Below, in pieces: positions 8,298 through 16,310 of a stretch of DNA of 64,000 bases. Positions within the stretch are counted from its first letter, which is position 1, and every line of letters starts with the position of its first letter. Below the pieces are notes generated by a model. The model saw nothing but the letters and a program-made list of their open reading frames with translations. It did no database searches and had not been told where the DNA came from. A program made the position numbers and the translations under genes. The stretch comes from Cryomorpha sp963836915 (GTDB lineage: Bacteria > Bacteroidota > Bacteroidia > Flavobacteriales_D > Cryomorphaceae): positions 868,001 through 932,000 of the forward strand of contig CAWILH010000002.1 of NCBI GenBank assembly GCA_963836915.1, given 5' to 3'.

Positions 8298-9026
8298 CTA
8301 CACCGTCTTTACCGAATCGGCTATGAGCCGTCGTATCTCGATAAGCTCAGCGCCCGATAGTTCGCGCCATTTGCCTACGGGCAGGTCGAGCTTTACATTC
8401 ATGATCCTGGTGCGCTTCAGCTTCACCACATGGTAGCCCATAAACTCGCACATGCGGCGTATCTGCCTGTTTAGCCCCTGGGTAAGGATGATCTTGAAGA
8501 TGGTATCGCTTACTTTCTCGATTTCGCAGGGGCGTGTCACTGTCTCCAATATTGGCACACCTTGCGACATACGCTCTATGAAAAATTCTGTAACAGGCCC
8601 ATCTACCTGCACCATATATTCCTTCTCGTGCCTATTACGGGCGCGCAGGATTTTATTTACGATGTCGCCATCATTGGTCAAAAAGATCAAGCCTTCACTC
8701 GCCTTATCGAGCCTGCCGATGGGAAATATGCGTGAGGGGTAATTGATAAAATCGATGATATTATCCTTTTCCACCCTCGTATCTGTGGTGCACACGATGC
8801 CTACCGGCTTGTTAAAGGCAAGGTATACAGGCTTCTCCGAAGGGGGCATGATCAGCTCGCCATCTACCCGCACTTTATCGCCGGGAGCTATCTTCGTACC
8901 GAGCTCGGGTACCACACCGTTTATCTTTACGCGCCCCCGCTCGATCAGCTTATCGGCCGCGCGCCGCGAACAATAGCCTGCTTCCGTAAGGTATTTATTG
9001 ATGCGCACCAATTTCGGTTCTTCCAT
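8298..9026 (-). CDS. rluF: 23S rRNA pseudouridine synthase RluF/RluB type
   Basis: Isomerises a uridine in 23S rRNA. The protein has 242 residues: an S4 RNA-binding domain (residues 7-55, VRINKYLTEAGYCSRRAADK) is followed by the RsuA-type catalytic domain with Asp107 in GRLDKASEGL. The conserved LTQGLNRQIRRMCEFMGY segment follows. The MSQGVPILETVTRPCEIE stretch fits the RluF (U2604) subgroup better than RluB, but the target site is inferred. On this strand a perfect -7 element TATCTTTG lies about 50 bases upstream (near 9072-9079). Confidence 0.85.
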   Translation of the reverse strand: MEEPKLVRINKYLTEAGYCSRRAADKLIERGRVKINGVVPELGTKIAPGDKVRVDGELIMPPSEKPVYLAFNKPVGIVCTTDTRVEKDNIIDFINYPSRIFPIGRLDKASEGLIFLTNDGDIVNKILRARNRHEKEYMVQVDGPVTEFFIERMSQGVPILETVTRPCEIEKVSDTIFKIILTQGLNRQIRRMCEFMGYHVVKLKRTRIMNVKLDLPVGKWRELSGAELIEIRRLIADSVKTV

Positions 9027-9071
9027 AAGATTTTATCATTTGGAAACCGTGAGAAGGTTTCCATGCCAGCA

Positions 9072-9079
9072 AAGATAAA
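9072..9079 (-). promoter_or_regulatory. -7 promoter element of rluF
   Basis: On the minus strand the sequence reads TTTTTATCTTTGCTGG. TATCTTTG matches the Bacteroidota -7 consensus TAnnTTTG exactly and gives a leader of about 40 bases. Confidence 0.5.
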
Positions 9080-9179
9080 AATCTAATAAGGCATTGGCCG
9101 AAAGCCGTCCCCATCCATTGGCCTGCTCCCTTATCAATCGTAACTTCACCCTTTTTTTGGCGGAAGCCTGAGCTATAAC

Positions 9180-10097
9180 ATGATAGAATACCAGAACATA
9201 CTAGACCGAATATACGCTGATGTGGGCAGTGGCGAGAATCCTGGGCGGCTAGCCAATTACATACCAGAGCTGGGCAGCATAGACCCTGAGCACTTTGGCG
9301 TACACCTGTGCACCATTGGCGGTGAGCACTATAGCGCCGGCCACAGCGCCATCCCCTTTTCCATACAGAGTATAGCCAAGGTGCTCTCGCTCGCATTGGT
9401 GTACCGCAGCGAAGGAGCCGGGCTCTGGGAGCGTGTGGGGGTAGAGCCTTCCGGCAATCCCTTTAACTCGCTCGTGCAATTGGAGTACGATAATGGCATT
9501 CCGAGAAATCCCTTTATAAACTCTGGCGCCATCGTGGTATGTGATGTGCTGCTCACGCTTTACCCCGCTGCCAAGGCCGAGTTGCTGCACTTTGTACGTG
9601 CCCTTTCAGGAAATGAAAAAATAGACTATAACCACTCACTGGCGCAATCGGAGCGGGATACAGGTTTTAGGAATACCGCGCTCGTAAACTTCATCCGATC
9701 GTATGGCAATATCAAAAATGATATCGATGAAGTGCTCGACCTATATTGCCATCTCTGCTCCATTGAGATGAACTGCCGGGAGCTCGCCGAGACCTTTCTC
9801 TTTCTGGCGCACGGCGGTAAGTCTATACTTGATAATGAAGCATTTTTGACCCAGAGCCAAGCCAAGCGGATCAATGCCATCATGCTCACTTGCGGCTTTT
9901 ACGATCAGGCGGGCGACTTCGCCTATGACGTAGGCCTGCCGGGAAAGAGTGGTGTGGGCGGCGGCATTGCGGCGGTATATCCAGGCCACTATAGCATCGC
10001 AGTATGGAGTCCGCGGCTCAATGAAAAGGGCAACTCCTGCCGCGGCATGAAGTTTCTAGAGCAGTTTACCACCGCCACACGGCAATCGGTTTTTTAA
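9180..10097 (+). CDS. glsA: Glutaminase
   Basis: Hydrolyses glutamine to glutamate and ammonia. It is a beta-lactamase-fold serine glutaminase of 305 residues, the usual length. The catalytic Ser64-x-x-Lys67 is in SIQSIAKV, with NPFINSGAI (Asn contacts), the YNHSLAQSE segment, and GGKSGVGGGI-like LPGKSGVGGGIAAVYPG near the C terminus. It is cytosolic with no signal peptide. The next gene follows after 21 bases. Confidence 0.95.
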   Translation: MIEYQNILDRIYADVGSGENPGRLANYIPELGSIDPEHFGVHLCTIGGEHYSAGHSAIPFSIQSIAKVLSLALVYRSEGAGLWERVGVEPSGNPFNSLVQLEYDNGIPRNPFINSGAIVVCDVLLTLYPAAKAELLHFVRALSGNEKIDYNHSLAQSERDTGFRNTALVNFIRSYGNIKNDIDEVLDLYCHLCSIEMNCRELAETFLFLAHGGKSILDNEAFLTQSQAKRINAIMLTCGFYDQAGDFAYDVGLPGKSGVGGGIAAVYPGHYSIAVWSPRLNEKGNSCRGMKFLEQFTTATRQSVF

Positions 10098-10118
10098 TTT
10101 TGCCCAAAGCACCCCACC

Positions 10119-10739
10119 ATGTATATTCCCAAAGAGTTTAAAAAAATCGCCCCGCCAGGCTGCCTTAGCTTCATGCAGCGCTACCCCTTTGGCACGCTCG
10201 TGAGCGCCACATCTGGACGCCCCACGGCCACGCATATCCCATTTCACGCCGAGATCAAAGATGATAAAATAGTACTTTCCAGTCATTTGGCTCTTGCCAA
10301 TGCCCAGTCGGCACAGCTCCATGGCCGCGAAGTGCTCTGCATCTTTGCCGAGCCCCACGCCTATATTTCGCCGCAGCATTATGATCACCAGCAGAATGTG
10401 CCCACCTGGAATTATGTCGCGGTGCATGCCTATGGCCGCGTAAAGCTACTGCCCGATCCTGCCGATGCGGTAGCCGTATTGGAGAAGATGATTGCGCAAT
10501 TTGAACCTGCGTATAGGCAACAGTGGCTTGGGCTTAGCGCCAAATATAAAACCCAGCTGATCAGTGAGATCGCCACCTTTGAGATAGTGATCGACGAAGT
10601 GCTAGGCGTAGAAAAGCTGAGCCAGAACAAGAGCCGGGGCGAGCAAGACCGTATAGCTACTGCACTGGGCAGCAGCGCCGAAACCCATGAGCGCGCAGTG
10701 GCCGAAACGATGCGCCGCAACCATCCCAAAAAAGATTGA
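10119..10739 (+). CDS. PaiB-like FMN-binding protein
   Basis: A 206-residue protein of the PaiB/FMN-binding negative transcriptional regulator family: YIPKEFK start, the TSGRPTATHIPF strand, SHLALANAQSA, a central IFAEPHAYISPQHY segment, and VPTWNYVAVHAYGRV, the family's most recognisable motif. It has a split-barrel flavin-reductase-like fold. The Bacillus PaiB represses sporulation and protease genes, but in Bacteroidota the role is not established. It is co-directional with glsA and the next gene (3 bases apart). Confidence 0.85.
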   Translation: MYIPKEFKKIAPPGCLSFMQRYPFGTLVSATSGRPTATHIPFHAEIKDDKIVLSSHLALANAQSAQLHGREVLCIFAEPHAYISPQHYDHQQNVPTWNYVAVHAYGRVKLLPDPADAVAVLEKMIAQFEPAYRQQWLGLSAKYKTQLISEIATFEIVIDEVLGVEKLSQNKSRGEQDRIATALGSSAETHERAVAETMRRNHPKKD

Positions 10740-10742
10740 GCC

Positions 10743-11201
10743 ATGGACTTAGAAAAACTGAAGCGGGAATGCACCCGGCATATCGCCCAGCATATAGACG
10801 CAAAGATACAGGTGGCCAAGGCAGAGCTCAACTCACTCATCGCTTCTAAAAACAGCGACACCAAGAGCAGCGCCGGAGATAAGCACGAGACCGGCAGGGC
10901 CATGATGCAGCTCGAAGTAGACAATGCCCAAAGCCAACTCGGCAAGGTGCAAAAACAAAAGCAAGATCTGGCAGGAATCAGTACGGTCAGCACTTCGGAA
11001 AGCGTGGCGGCGGGCTCACTTGTTGCTACCAATCAGGGTTTGTTTTTCATTTCCGTAGGCATCGGAAAGCTCGACCAAGAAGGCCATACTTTCTATGCCA
11101 TCTCACTCGGGTCACCGCTAGGCCAAGCCCTTCATCACCGCAAGATTGGAGATCGCTTTTTGTTTATGGGGAAGGAGTATACGGTAGAAGGGGTGGCATA
11201 G
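10743..11201 (+). CDS. GreA/GreB C-terminal-like protein
   Basis: A 152-residue protein. Residues 1-80 are a charged helical region (likely coiled coil, with KIQVAKAELNSLIASKN and MQLEVDNAQSQLGKVQKQKQ) that mirrors the N-terminal coiled coil of Gre factors. The C-terminal part (GSLVATNQGLFFISVGIGKL and ISLGSPLGQALHHRKIGDRF) resembles the GreA/B FKBP-like domain with its SPLGxAL-hGxxxGD motif. Such short Gre-like proteins are frequent in Bacteroidota and often carry misleading names. Interaction with RNA polymerase is inferred. It follows the PaiB-like gene by 3 bases. Confidence 0.65.
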   Translation: MDLEKLKRECTRHIAQHIDAKIQVAKAELNSLIASKNSDTKSSAGDKHETGRAMMQLEVDNAQSQLGKVQKQKQDLAGISTVSTSESVAAGSLVATNQGLFFISVGIGKLDQEGHTFYAISLGSPLGQALHHRKIGDRFLFMGKEYTVEGVA

Positions 11202-11224
11202 GTAGCTTTGAATATCTCACGGCG

Positions 11225-11520
11225 CCGCATGTGGTGTGGGTGATACGGACTCGCTGTGGTTATCCAATATGGGCACATCCCTTCCATAGGGACTTGCTGC
11301 GCTACGTCCATACTTACTTTCTGCACTGCAAAGGGGTAACAGTTCTAGTAACTACGGGTTCTACCAGTATGGACTCACCCCCTCCATACGGACTTGCTAC
11401 GCTACGTCCATGCGGATTCCCTGCGGTCTTAGGGGTGACACGTTTAGTATCAGCGGGTTTCTACCCGTTGCCACACGCCACACACCACTCGCCGCCGGCA
11501 GGTAAAGGGCGCAGAGTAAA
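11225..11520 (+). repeat. Degenerate dispersed repeat, copy A
   Basis: This GC-rich non-coding stretch shares blocks with 13878-14110 (inverted in part) and 17960-18060. They include CCAGTATGGACTCACCCC, CCATACGGA or CCATGCGGA followed by TTCCCTGCGGTCTT, and near the end GGTTTCTACCCG followed by CACACACCACTCGCCGCCGG. It also holds internal near-copies of CTTGCTACGCTACGTCCAT (11295 and 11393). The ORFs that cross it are open by chance. The rest of the 11202-11851 gap shows nothing I recognise. Confidence 0.5.
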
Positions 11521-11851
11521 AAGCTTGAGCCCAGCCAAGACCCAACGCTTCAACAGACTAATTTTATCGCTAAACTATTGAATGGCAGGGAGCTTAACTC
11601 ATCTCGGAGTAAATAATCGGAACACTTCAATTCTGACAATACACGTGGAAAAGGCTACAAAATTAATGCTTACGAAAAGGTCGTTCTACAAATAAATCCA
11701 TCAGTCTGAGAAACCTAGAACATCGTACCTTTTTTCAATGTATGAATCGACATGACCAAGTAATATTGCCTTAACCTATTATTCAATTGTTCTTAACGTT
11801 CCCCTGCGGCGATGTCTATAAATTTGCAGAAAAATTAAGAAAACTCCAGTT

Positions 11852-11950
11852 ATGAAAACAGTTTTACCATTCCTTTTATTACTTACATCGCTTCAATGTT
11901 TCTCGCAAATAGCGATCACAGATCCCAGTGATATTTATTCTGAAAAATGT
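11852..11950 (+). pseudogene. 5' remnant of a secretory protein cut by IS1595
   Basis: An ATG at 11852 opens MKTVLPFLLLLTSLQCFSQ, a clear signal peptide, followed by IAITDPSDIYSEK. The frame then runs into the left terminal repeat of the IS element and stops at TAG (11951-11953 region). Nothing after the right end of the element (12944 onward) continues the protein recognisably, so the downstream part was lost or the insertion was followed by deletion. Confidence 0.5.
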
Positions 11951-11969
11951 TAGGTAGTCTGTTTGCACA

Positions 11970-12004
11970 ACGTAAATAGGTTACGTTCACAACATGTTGA
12001 TTTG
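11970..12004 (+). promoter_or_regulatory. Palindromic operator and -7 element of the IS1595 transposase
   Basis: ACGTAAATAGGTTACGT (11970-11986), then ten bases, then TTGATTTG (11997-12004), close to TAnnTTTG. It matches 7470-7504 in half-sites, 5-base gap, preceding CACA and spacing to the -7 box. It lies inside the element between the left end and the transposase ATG. Confidence 0.45.
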
Positions 12005-12023
12005 TAGTTAAATTTACAAGGAC

Positions 12024-12941
12024 ATGACAATATACGAATTCAACGAGCATTTTCCCGATGAGCACAGCTGTAGGATGGACATGAAACAACGAAGAGAAAA
12101 TGAAGGGATGAGTTGCAAAAAATGCGGCAGCTCGAATCTGAATTTTCTGGAAAATCGGTACGAGTGGCACTGCAATGGCTGTAAATTCAGAACAACAATC
12201 CGCAGTGGTACCGTAATGCATGACAGCAAGCTTCCTCTGAGAGTGTGGTACCAATGTATGGCACTGATGATGATGACTAGGAAATCTTTCTCAGCTCATG
12301 AGATGCGCAGGCAATTGGGAATGAAAAATTACAGACCTGTATGGGAGATGATGCACAAGATAAGGTCAGCCATGGGGCAACGTGATGACCGTTATGGGTT
12401 GAAAGGCATCGTAGAGTTCGATGAAGGCCATTTCAGCGTTCCTGTCAAGAAAGGAACCAAGCTCAAACGTGGCAAGGGCAGTCAGCGCAGGGCAAGCGTT
12501 GCGGTGATGGCAGAGTCCACACCATTAGAAGATCCGCACACCGGAAAGAAAAGTTCGCAATGCAGGTATTATAAGATGAAAGTCTTGCCGGGCCAAGCAG
12601 CAAAAGATATAAATGAGGTCGTCACCGAAAATTTGGACGAGAAGACGATCGTTTTCTCAGACAAGGCCACGAACTTTGTGGACATCGCCGACTTTGTAGA
12701 AGGTCACATGTGTGAATATTCAGACGAGCATACCGAAAGAGACACCCTTAAGTGGGTACATATCGCAATCAGCAACGCCAAACGTTTGTTCTTGGGAGTT
12801 TATCACTGGTTTCACGGGTCGAGGCTCCAGAATTATCTCAATGAATTTTGCTACAAACTTAATCGTAGGAACTTCGGGGACAGAAAATTTGACCGCCTCG
12901 CCATTGCGATTGCTTCAAGCTCGTGTATACAGACTACCTAA
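12024..12941 (+). CDS. IS1595-family transposase
   Basis: A 305-residue DDE-type transposase. The N-terminal zinc ribbon has Cys31, Cys34, Cys50 and Cys53. The catalytic core has the first Asp at 133 (IVEFDEGHF) and a second Asp in TIVFSDKA. The usual glutamate position reads Asn in HIAISNAKRLFLGVYH, followed by the conserved Lys and by LQNYLNEFCYKLNRR. I recall the Asn variant from some IS1595 subgroups, so this is not evidence of inactivation. It is full length and intact. Confidence 0.9.
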   Translation: MTIYEFNEHFPDEHSCRMDMKQRRENEGMSCKKCGSSNLNFLENRYEWHCNGCKFRTTIRSGTVMHDSKLPLRVWYQCMALMMMTRKSFSAHEMRRQLGMKNYRPVWEMMHKIRSAMGQRDDRYGLKGIVEFDEGHFSVPVKKGTKLKRGKGSQRRASVAVMAESTPLEDPHTGKKSSQCRYYKMKVLPGQAAKDINEVVTENLDEKTIVFSDKATNFVDIADFVEGHMCEYSDEHTERDTLKWVHIAISNAKRLFLGVYHWFHGSRLQNYLNEFCYKLNRRNFGDRKFDRLAIAIASSSCIQTT

Positions 12942-13070
12942 CATAAAAAAAAATGAGTTACACCACAGGCCATTATAGCTGAACGCTAAAACCAAACCGC
13001 GAAAATCAGATTTATCAAATTTTATGTTTATCATTGTTTGAGCTTATTTGAAAATCAATCATTAACGACC

Positions 13071-13757
13071 ATGAATATAAAAATCTTATTTTGGACTCTA
13101 TTGTTGCTTGCTCTCACTTCGTGCAATAAAGAAGACGATTCTTCAAATGCTGACCTTTGTGATGGAGTGGTTTGCCTAAATGGCGGGGGATGCCTTGATG
13201 GCACCTGCCTATGTTCAGATGGATATAGCGGGGTAAATTGTGAAACATTTGATCCTTGTTTTAATACTACCTGCTTAAATGATGGCACCTGTGAAAACGG
13301 AAACTGTCTTTGCGCTGATGGCTTCGCGGGCGCAGACTGTTCGCAGATGGTCGCACCCATCTCTATTTCAATTACAAAAGTTGTATTAAAAGCTTATCCT
13401 CCATTTAATATAGATGGAGGTCGATGGGATGTGGATGGTAGCACTGCCGATGCGTTCCCGATTCTTATCCAAGATGCAACATCTACTTTCTATATCTTTC
13501 AAGACGAATTTATTCAAGATGCCGATCCAACTTCAACTTACGAATTTATACCTTCTGATCCTATCGTTTTCACAGAAATCAATGAGATCCTTATAATCCT
13601 TATTCAAGATATCGATGGCTCAGATAGCGAGAATATGTCCTACGAAGAATTCAACCTATTTACAAACTTAGGAGAATATCCTGAGATCCGAACCCTTGGC
13701 GCAAACGCGATAAGCCCCGGATTTCTTTATGATATTTACCTTACTTATCAATTCTAG
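13071..13757 (+). CDS. Lipoprotein with two EGF-like modules
   Basis: The start is ATG 13071, giving MNIKILFWTLLLLALTSCNKED with a lipobox Cys (TSC). Two EGF-like modules follow: CDGVVCLNGGGCLDGTCLCS-DGYSGVNC and CFNTTCLNDGTCENGNCLCA-DGFAGADC, each with six cysteines in the EGF order. The C-terminal 135 residues are acidic and beta-rich (IDGGRWDVDGSTADAFPILI), with an Asp-rich pattern that may bind calcium. It is probably anchored to the outer membrane or exported. EGF modules on Bacteroidota lipoproteins are usually adhesion or structural elements; the specific role is unknown. Confidence 0.75.
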   Translation: MNIKILFWTLLLLALTSCNKEDDSSNADLCDGVVCLNGGGCLDGTCLCSDGYSGVNCETFDPCFNTTCLNDGTCENGNCLCADGFAGADCSQMVAPISISITKVVLKAYPPFNIDGGRWDVDGSTADAFPILIQDATSTFYIFQDEFIQDADPTSTYEFIPSDPIVFTEINEILIILIQDIDGSDSENMSYEEFNLFTNLGEYPEIRTLGANAISPGFLYDIYLTYQF

Positions 13758-13877
13758 TCTGCTCCAAGCACTTCTTTCTCTTCGCAGACAATTTTAAACC
13801 GAGAAGGTAAGGTTTCCAAGATCGTTTGATACTGGAGAGATTTCGAGTGGACAATCGGGTGGCATCATTATATGAGC

Positions 13878-14110
13878 TGGTTTCAACCCGCTACCATGCA
13901 CCACACATCGCACGCCGCCGGCTGCTAACGCACGCAAAAGTGATAAGCCCCGACCTGGGCGGGTGACAGCATTGACAAAAGTCCTTTAGCAATTCTTTCA
14001 TACCCAAGCATATTGCGATTACCGGCATGAGTACCCCGAAGACCGCAGGGAATCCGTATGGAAGCAATGCGACGGGGCCGTGCTGCTTCCATACGCATTC
14101 CCTTCGGCTA
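13878..14110. repeat. Degenerate dispersed repeat, copy B
   Basis: The first part (GGTTTCAACCCGCTACCATG, then CACACATCGCACGCCGCCGG) is a direct copy of the end of copy A. The second part (14030-14100), read on the opposite strand, gives CTTCCATACGGATTCCCTGC and GGTCTTCGGGGTAC, matching copy A. The remaining sequence between 13758 and 14213 has no recognisable gene. Confidence 0.45.
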
Positions 14111-14213
14111 TAGAGTGGTAAGGCTCGTAACAAGGGGCACTGCACAGCTAAAAAGGACATGAAACCATCGAAGTACGCCCCCAAGAATATTTGTAAGGTG
14201 GCACAGAATGCAT

Positions 14214-14370
14214 CTATTTAGTGTCTGTCCATAGAGTCCGCTATCTGCCTTGCACTTGTTCTAAAAACAGTCGTCCCGCTCGAGCGGGACTCCTTGATTT
14301 TTAGAACTGCGCGCGCGTTGCTATCGAACTCTTTGACCCAGCCACCCAACTTTATTTACAGACCCTATTT
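14214..14370 (+). mobile_element. MITE-like element, copy 2
   Basis: 157 bases. Its ends are CTATTTAGTGTCTGTCCATA and (inverted) AAATAGGGTCTGTAAATAAA: 15 or more of the outer 22 positions are complementary. The centre holds a perfect 18-bp palindrome (GTCCCGCTCGAGCGGGAC, 14273-14290) and the block that matches copy 1 at 8063-8090. There is no coding capacity. Family assignment of the parent IS is not possible from this window. Confidence 0.55.
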
Positions 14371-14621
14371 GGGCTATACTTATATCACGGCCTAACGCTA
14401 CAGCCGTCATATCTATAGATCATGCATATCCAATGTATATACTCATACTTTGGCGCCTATAGCGTCTACTGAACTCGATAATGCTCCTTTAGCTTTTGAG
14501 TTCACCTAGAAATCAATAAATCCGATTACCTTTGGTCGCAGCAGTGTTATGTCAAGACTGGGAGTTCTCAAAGAGTGAAAGCTCCTTGTCCATACGAAGC
14601 ACAAACAAAATACCATACTAT

Positions 14622-15275
14622 GTGAAGATAATACTGTTCTTGTTTATTTTCATTTCTGCGGCAGCAACTGCTCAAAAGAGCCCTTTTGGAAATTGGCTCA
14701 TTTATTTTGGAGATAAAAAAATAAAGCAGCGATTAAACTGGCACCATGAAGTTCAATACCGAAATTTTAATCTGATCGGTGATACAGAACAATTGCTCTT
14801 GCGCACTGGGTTGGGGTGGAATCTCACTGAGAGCAACAATAATATCCATTTTGGCTATGCCTTTATTTATAGCCAACCTTACCTGCAGGATTCAGACCAA
14901 AAAACAGAATTTGAAGAGCATCGAATTTATCAGCAATTTATCACACGTCAGCTCTTTGACCGATTGAGTATTCAACATAGGTATCGATTCGAACAACGCT
15001 ATTTTAAAGATGATTTTAGTTTTAGATTTAGGTATTTTTTGAGCTGCAACATCGCATTGAGCAAAGCTAAATTAGTAGATAATACCATTTACTTATCCGT
15101 ATATAATGAAATTTTTGTGAATACAGAAACCGACTATTTTGATAGGAATAGATTTTATGGCGGTTTCGGATACAGATTTTCAGCTCAACTCAGATCTGAA
15201 ATTGGGTTGATGAATCAAACCAGAGATAATTTATCACGAAATCAATTCAACGTGATTACATTTTTTAATTTTTAA
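14622..15275 (+). CDS. DUF2490 outer-membrane protein
   Basis: The start is placed at GTG 14622, because KIILFLFIFISAAATAQ is a typical signal peptide; the frame is open further upstream (14532) but that adds an unlikely leader. The mature part begins KSPFGNWLIYFGDKKIKQRLNWHHEVQYR, the DUF2490 hallmark, and continues as alternating beta-strands ending in an aromatic strand (FNVITFFNF). That is a 10-12-strand barrel of unknown function. It lies 60 bases upstream of the carbonic anhydrase and may be co-transcribed with it. Confidence 0.8.
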   Translation: MKIILFLFIFISAAATAQKSPFGNWLIYFGDKKIKQRLNWHHEVQYRNFNLIGDTEQLLLRTGLGWNLTESNNNIHFGYAFIYSQPYLQDSDQKTEFEEHRIYQQFITRQLFDRLSIQHRYRFEQRYFKDDFSFRFRYFLSCNIALSKAKLVDNTIYLSVYNEIFVNTETDYFDRNRFYGGFGYRFSAQLRSEIGLMNQTRDNLSRNQFNVITFFNF

Positions 15276-15335
15276 ATTCAATGGAAAAGCTGAAAACCAT
15301 TCTACAAGGTAGGCCAAACAATAATCTCAACTAAA

Positions 15336-16094
15336 ATGAATAGATTTAATTTTCTAGCTGCAGCTATGCTGACAATGGTCATGGCAGCATGCAGTAATGA
15401 ACCAGAACAAAAGACAACAGAAAGTGAAATAAGAGAGCGCAAAGCAGTAAATGAAGAGTATATACAGCCGCTAATACAGGACGTGTTGACTCAGGAGCAG
15501 AGAGACGCGCTGTCTCCAGATGATGTGCTTATGTCTTTTAAGGAAGGAAATAAGCGCTACACTAATAATGACCTTACCGCACGAGACCACTCGGCACAGG
15601 TTAGAAAAAGCGCCGCTGCCCAATTTCCAAAAGCGGTAGTGCTCTCTTGCCTTGACAGCAGAGTGCCGGTAGAAGATGTCTTTGATAGAGGGATCGGAGA
15701 TATATTTGTTGGCCGTGTAGCGGGTAATTTTGTGAATATAGACCTACTCGGCAGTATGGAGTTTGGTTGTAAGGTTGCAGGTTCCAAGCTCATTGTAGTA
15801 CTTGGCCACGAGCATTGTGGAGCAGTAAAAGCAGCGATAGATGATGTAAAGTTGGGCAATATTACGGCCATGCTTACTAAAATTCGCCCGGCAGTAGATA
15901 AGGTTATTTATGAAGGAGATAGAAGTTCTAAGAATGAAGCATTCGTAGAGATGGTCTGCGAAAGTAATGTTTTAAATACGATCGAAACGATAAGATCTCA
16001 AAGTCAAATCTTAAAAGAAATGGAAGATAATGGCCAAATAAAAATAGTAGGTGCAGTATATGATATGGATTCAGGAATAGTCACGTTTTTGTGA
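15336..16094 (+). CDS. Beta-class carbonic anhydrase, lipoprotein form
   Basis: Interconverts CO2 and bicarbonate. The zinc ligands Cys105, His158 and Cys161 and the Asp107-Arg109 dyad are present (VLSCLDSRVPVEDVFD; GHEHCGAV). In front of the enzyme are about 60 residues: a signal peptide (MNRFNFLAAAMLTMVMAAC) with a lipobox Cys19, then a charged linker. So the enzyme works outside the cytoplasm, tethered to a membrane. That is unusual for beta-class enzymes, which are mostly cytosolic, though lipoprotein forms occur in Bacteroidota. The protein has 252 residues. Confidence 0.9.
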   Translation: MNRFNFLAAAMLTMVMAACSNEPEQKTTESEIRERKAVNEEYIQPLIQDVLTQEQRDALSPDDVLMSFKEGNKRYTNNDLTARDHSAQVRKSAAAQFPKAVVLSCLDSRVPVEDVFDRGIGDIFVGRVAGNFVNIDLLGSMEFGCKVAGSKLIVVLGHEHCGAVKAAIDDVKLGNITAMLTKIRPAVDKVIYEGDRSSKNEAFVEMVCESNVLNTIETIRSQSQILKEMEDNGQIKIVGAVYDMDSGIVTFL

Positions 16095-16182
16095 TAGTCG
16101 ATGCGCCTGCCATCCATGGCATTGTCTCATTGCCGTTGGAAACAATAAGCAATAGCTTTAATAATAGAGATTAATGGTAAAT

Positions 16183-16225
16183 AACGCTGTTTGGGTGAAA
16201 AACTTCTATTCACCCAGATAGCGTT
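16183..16225. terminator. Long hairpin between carbonic anhydrase and SPFH genes
   Basis: AACGCT-gt-TTGGGTGAA, a 9-base loop, then TTCACCCA-gat-AGCGTT: a two-part stem of 6 and 8 bp. There is only a short T-rich tail (TTCTTTA), so it may be a terminator for the carbonic anhydrase transcript or a processing structure. Confidence 0.45.
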
Positions 16226-16310
16226 CTTTACTCCTATGCACAAAAAATCGTTGGGAAGAATTACTTTCCATTATTAACCCAATAGTTTGCGTAGATTTAC
16301 CAAAAAGGCC

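Larger units (their letters stand above)
11948..12943 (+). mobile_element. IS1595-family insertion sequence
   Basis: About 996 bases. The left end TGTTAGGTAGTCTGT (11948) and the right end ACAGACTACCTAACA (to 12943) are perfect inverted repeats for 15 bases and similar for about 6 more. The transposase stop codon lies inside the right repeat. No clean 8-bp target duplication is seen: both flanks are A-rich (CTGAAAAA before, TAAAAAAA after). The transposase frame is intact, so the element may be active. Confidence 0.85.

Noticed and set aside
11231..11581. 116-residue open frame after the Gre-like gene
   Set aside because: It lies wholly within repeat copy A, whose related copies are interrupted.
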